The translations under genes and the position numbers were made by a program. The notes beneath the pieces are model-generated. The model did not search any database. It was given only the letters and a program-made list of their open reading frames with translations, and was not told the origin of the DNA. From the NCBI GenBank assembly GCA_913060675.1, contig CAJXUS010000042.1, forward strand, positions 1-35,616: a stretch of DNA of 35,616 nt, read 5' to 3'. Position 1 is the first letter of the stretch, and each line of letters begins with the position of its first letter. This document shows positions 32,928-35,616 of this stretch, piece after piece. The stretch is from an uncultured Rhodospirillales bacterium. Its GTDB lineage: Bacteria > Pseudomonadota > Alphaproteobacteria > Kiloniellales > Kiloniellaceae.

Positions 32928-33308
32928 CTACTCTGGCTGCCAAGCATCATAGTCACCAGCTACACGGGGACGCTCTCCAGCTTTCAGAGCACTCCCTTGA
33001 GGGCGATAAGCTTCTGCTGTACCGGTCTTGTTAGGTTCGTGACTGATCTGCCAATCGTGTTTCGCATAACCACCTTCAGGAGGGACATCGTTTGTGGTGT
33101 GGTGTATCCACGCATGCCAGTCAGCTGAAACCCGGCTGGCTTCATTGACGCCATTATAGATGACCCACCGACGCTCAGAGCGCAGGCTATTTTTGTGTAC
33201 TGCACTGCTACCCTTGGTGCGATAAAATTTGTTTCCGTCGCCATCTTGCCCAACAAGCTCACCTTTGAGCCATGTAAACAAACGCGTTCCAAGAGGAGTT
33301 CCAGCCAT
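32928..33308 (-). CDS. NDUFA12-type accessory subunit of NADH:ubiquinone oxidoreductase
   Basis: This 126-aa protein matches the NDUFA12/B17.2 family, an accessory subunit of complex I shared by mitochondria and alphaproteobacteria. Visible hallmarks: LVGQDGDGNKFYRTK near the start, RRWVIYNG, and SADWHAWIHHTTNDVPPE, followed by a polar tail ending RPRVAGDYDAWQPE. It is expected to bind the inner-membrane/cytoplasm side of complex I. The core nuo genes are not here. The ATG at 33308 has AAGGAAG upstream. It heads the reverse-strand group with mlaD and the DUF2155 gene. Confidence 0.95.
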   Translation of the reverse strand: MAGTPLGTRLFTWLKGELVGQDGDGNKFYRTKGSSAVHKNSLRSERRWVIYNGVNEASRVSADWHAWIHHTTNDVPPEGGYAKHDWQISHEPNKTGTAEAYRPQGSALKAGERPRVAGDYDAWQPE

Positions 33309-33498
33309 TTCTCTTCCTTATTGGGCAATGCCCTTTTTAGTCTTAGCCTTTAATAGTTATGCCATAGAGACATTCACTATCGAGTTAACAAATCCACATC
33401 AATTTTTAATGCTTCTATAGAGTTCTGGGCTGAATATTACACCGCAACCCCTTTCAGTCCAGCCAAAAGGGCGCAAAAATGTCGTAATTTTATCCTTA

Positions 33499-34338
33499 TT
33501 ATAATTCAGCTGTTCCATCTGGAGGTGAAAAAAGTCCATCCTTTTCTATGATCGCTTTCCAATCCTGCTCATCCACGTCATATCCCTCTTCGGCTACATC
33601 CTGATTTCGAGCCTCTAAATCAGCAGGATTATACAGACGCGCTGGCGCGGCTTTAATCCCGGCTTCAAGGCCTGTAATGATATTTTCGTAGAGATCAGGT
33701 AGATCCAGACAAAGAAGCGTACACCCTGGAAGTAGGCTTTCCGTCTTTGAAAGAACACTGACCAATAAGTCACCAATGTTTTCCGGTGAAATGCCCTGAA
33801 TAAATGCATCGTGGCTGACAGGCAGGCCATAGAGTTCGATATGAAGAATTTCCTCTTGTCCTGGAACCCCGATAATTCCCCGGCTATGGCCATAAATTTC
33901 AGTTAAGAGCTGACCTTCTTCACTTAATGGGTTAACCACAAAGGAGGCAAAACAGGCATAGCCCTTCTCAACAGCCTCTTCGACGAGTTGCCCAACGCCG
34001 ATTAAATCACTGACACTCGATATAACTGACAAACCCATACCGCTTTCTTGCGCATGGAGAAGAGCCTTTTCCAGTGCTTGAGGCCCTGCAACGGCCAGGG
34101 ACTGACCTCCACAGTCCAAAAAGGATGCATTTCCTTTTTCAGAGGTAAGAGCAACCAGATTAATGTCCGTTTTGGTGAAAGCATCACTCTGGCGCGCGAG
34201 GTACCGAATACCGCATCGGTGAATGCGTTCAACCCATTGTATCATCGCAGAAGCACGATCAAGTGCGGTGTCGTGTGCGCCGCGTGCCTCGAGGCAATCT
34301 TCAAGCCCATCCCGAAAATCGAGTAACGGTACTCTCAT
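33499..34338 (-). CDS. Degenerate Ldh2/Mdh2-like protein of unknown function
   Basis: I do not recognise this 279-aa protein with certainty. Residues 4-45 (LLDFRDGLEDCLEARGAHDTALDRASAMIQWVERIHRCGI) and 84-135 (GPQALEKALLHAQESGMGLSVISSVSDLIGVGQLVEEAVEKG) resemble the start and middle of the malate/L-lactate dehydrogenase 2 family. The usual catalytic S-H-G is not there (HRCGIRYL instead), and the GTNP motif of the nucleotide site is replaced. The protein is also shorter than the usual ~340 residues, and it ends with an acidic tail (EEGYDVDEQDW). It is probably a diverged homologue without dehydrogenase activity. It has a weak ribosome binding site. Neighbours give no hint. Confidence 0.7.
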   Translation of the reverse strand: MRVPLLDFRDGLEDCLEARGAHDTALDRASAMIQWVERIHRCGIRYLARQSDAFTKTDINLVALTSEKGNASFLDCGGQSLAVAGPQALEKALLHAQESGMGLSVISSVSDLIGVGQLVEEAVEKGYACFASFVVNPLSEEGQLLTEIYGHSRGIIGVPGQEEILHIELYGLPVSHDAFIQGISPENIGDLLVSVLSKTESLLPGCTLLCLDLPDLYENIITGLEAGIKAAPARLYNPADLEARNQDVAEEGYDVDEQDWKAIIEKDGLFSPPDGTAEL

Positions 34339-34550
34339 CCATCAGTCTTTCACTAAAGCATCAATAATCGACATCATTTACCACACCCTCAGAGCAAGCA
34401 CACGCGCTTAACTATCGTGATGTTTTCCCACAATCTAAGTTTCAAAGAAAAGACGTTTTTACCACTTTTTCTTGCGGCATGTCTTTGAACAGTCTTAAGT
34501 GTCCGTACTCCCATTAGAGAAAGCTATACACGCTGCTATTCTCTCTTGTT

Positions 34551-35513
34551 TTGTTAGCCAGATATTTTGTGAGCAGAATTTTGCCCTCAACACCCCCCAA
34601 TACAGACATTGCACAATCCACCAAAAAAGTTCCTCTCCTAGGCATGGTGACTGGATTAGTCGGCGGCACGTCATTTGGGTTAATCACACCAATTTCACCC
34701 CTTGCCAATGAAGCAGGTATCTCTCCCTTAACGATTACGATTATTCGATTTGTGCTGGGAACGGTCCTAATGGCCATAATCTTAGGTGTTGCACGGGGCA
34801 GTTTTCGGGTCCCAAGAGACAAATGGCTTCCTCTGTCTTTAATGGGCTTGCTAATTTTTACCGTGACCGTTTTTTATCTGTCAGCCGTTGTTTATATACC
34901 TGTCAGTCTGGCAGCTATCTTATTTTACACATACCCAATCATCGTCACGATCATTGATCCCCTGCTACAACGTCGGATGCCAAGTTTGGCACAGTTTGCG
35001 TTATCCCTATTGGCGTTTACTGGAATTGCGATAGCAATGGGCCCTTCTATCAATGATCTCGATTGGCGTGGCATTGGTTTTGTAGCTCTCGCTTCCCTGT
35101 CCATATCTGGTACTTTAATTATCAGCAGGAAAGTGGTTTCCGATGTCACCAATCTCACCATCGTATTCTATGTAAACATTATTGCCCTCCTATTGTCTGT
35201 CCCTTACTTATGGATCAGTAATGGCTTCGTTATGTCTGGGATCATTGACGGTATGTTGGTTGGATCTATGTCTGGCTTTCACTTTGCAGCGATCATTGCC
35301 GGATTATATTTGCTCGCCACCCTTGCCCAAATCAACACGGTCCGGTTTGTCGGCCCCTCACGGACTGCAATGTTTTTTAACATAGAACCCGTTGTGACTA
35401 TCCTGGCAGCGGTCGTTATTTTAAGCGAAACCTTAACCACCCCTCAATTCACGGGCTCTTTATGCGTTCTAAGCGCTGTTGTTATCTCTTGCTATAGGCC
35501 CGTTAGAGTTTAG
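34551..35513 (+). CDS. EamA/DMT family transporter
   Basis: This ~320-aa inner-membrane protein has about ten helices in two EamA repeats: first from about residue 30 (GMVTGLVGGTSFGLITPISPL), second from about residue 170 (GIGFVALASLSISGTLIIS). It ends with the typical FNIEPVVTILAAVVILSETLTTPQFTGS. DMT proteins move small metabolites or amino acids; the substrate is unknown. The start is uncertain: the TTG at 34551 and a GTG at 34569 are in frame, but neither has a clear ribosome binding site. It is the last complete gene; the contig ends 84 bases after its stop. Confidence 0.9.
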   Translation: MLARYFVSRILPSTPPNTDIAQSTKKVPLLGMVTGLVGGTSFGLITPISPLANEAGISPLTITIIRFVLGTVLMAIILGVARGSFRVPRDKWLPLSLMGLLIFTVTVFYLSAVVYIPVSLAAILFYTYPIIVTIIDPLLQRRMPSLAQFALSLLAFTGIAIAMGPSINDLDWRGIGFVALASLSISGTLIISRKVVSDVTNLTIVFYVNIIALLLSVPYLWISNGFVMSGIIDGMLVGSMSGFHFAAIIAGLYLLATLAQINTVRFVGPSRTAMFFNIEPVVTILAAVVILSETLTTPQFTGSLCVLSAVVISCYRPVRV

Positions 35514-35597
35514 ATCATTCATAAACATTCGCTCATGATTTCAAATTCATATTTTACCAAAAAGAAAAATCAAAATTTCAAAACCTGCCCCAAATAC

Positions 35598-35616
35598 CTG
35601 TCTCTTATACACATCT
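35598..35616 (-). other. Nextera mosaic end (artefact)
   Basis: The last 19 bases, CTGTCTCTTATACACATCT, are the reverse complement of the Tn5 mosaic end used in Nextera libraries. This is adapter, not genome. Confidence 0.97.

Noticed and set aside
1..35616. tRNA, rRNA, CRISPR array, insertion sequence or prophage
   Set aside because: I found no cloverleaf ending in CCA, no regular spaced repeats, no transposase, integrase or phage protein. The only repeats are short leader arrays and one hexamer run.

Overview
The window looks like one draft or metagenome contig from an alphaproteobacterium, most likely a marine Rhodospirillales-type lineage, with GC in the mid 40s by eye. Three things point there: the order divergent rne / N-acetylmuramoyl-L-alanine amidase / PBP1A / prfB; the cluster M48 protease, DsbA-like protein, aroQ, accB, accC, aat, DUF2155 protein, MlaD, NDUFA12; and an RNase E with an acidic insertion in its S1 domain and a C-terminal GWW motif. 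I cannot name the genus. Both ends carry Illumina Nextera adapter sequence, including a readable i5 index at the left end, so true genomic DNA runs from about 44 to 35597.

Left part (1-14.3 kb): a mixed set of single genes. Forward genes are a Bcp peroxiredoxin, an extremely acidic membrane-anchored protein of unknown function, a DUF455 ferritin-like protein, a MATE transporter, a soluble double-PAS histidine kinase, a CPA1 Na+/H+ antiporter with a cyclic-nucleotide-binding domain, a second MATE transporter and a periplasmic 5'-nucleotidase. A secreted hypothetical protein lies on the reverse strand. A LysR regulator diverges from a DUF1127 protein, and two T-N11-A palindromes lie between them.

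Centre (14.4-23.3 kb): cell-wall and RNA housekeeping. prfB (with a canonical programmed +1 frameshift), mrcA (PBP1A) and an AMIN/Amidase_3 amidase run leftward; rne runs rightward from a long structured leader. A degenerate 14-bp tandem repeat fills the leader of mrcA.

Right part (23.3-35.6 kb): an aminotransferase and a gamma-glutamyltransferase-like lipoprotein whose catalytic threonine is replaced (probable pseudoenzyme) run leftward. Divergent from them are an M48 protease with TPRs and a DsbA-like thiol protein (envelope quality control), then the tight aroQ-accB-accC group and aat. Converging on aat are a DUF2155 protein, a 78-aa unknown, MlaD and the complex I accessory subunit NDUFA12. 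Last come a degraded Ldh2/Mdh2-like protein and an EamA transporter.

I see no mobile element, phage, CRISPR array, tRNA or rRNA. The most unusual items are the active-site-less GGT lipoprotein, the two unrelated 14-15 bp tandem repeats placed directly before start codons (mrcA and aat), the acidic orphan protein and the degraded Ldh2-like protein.
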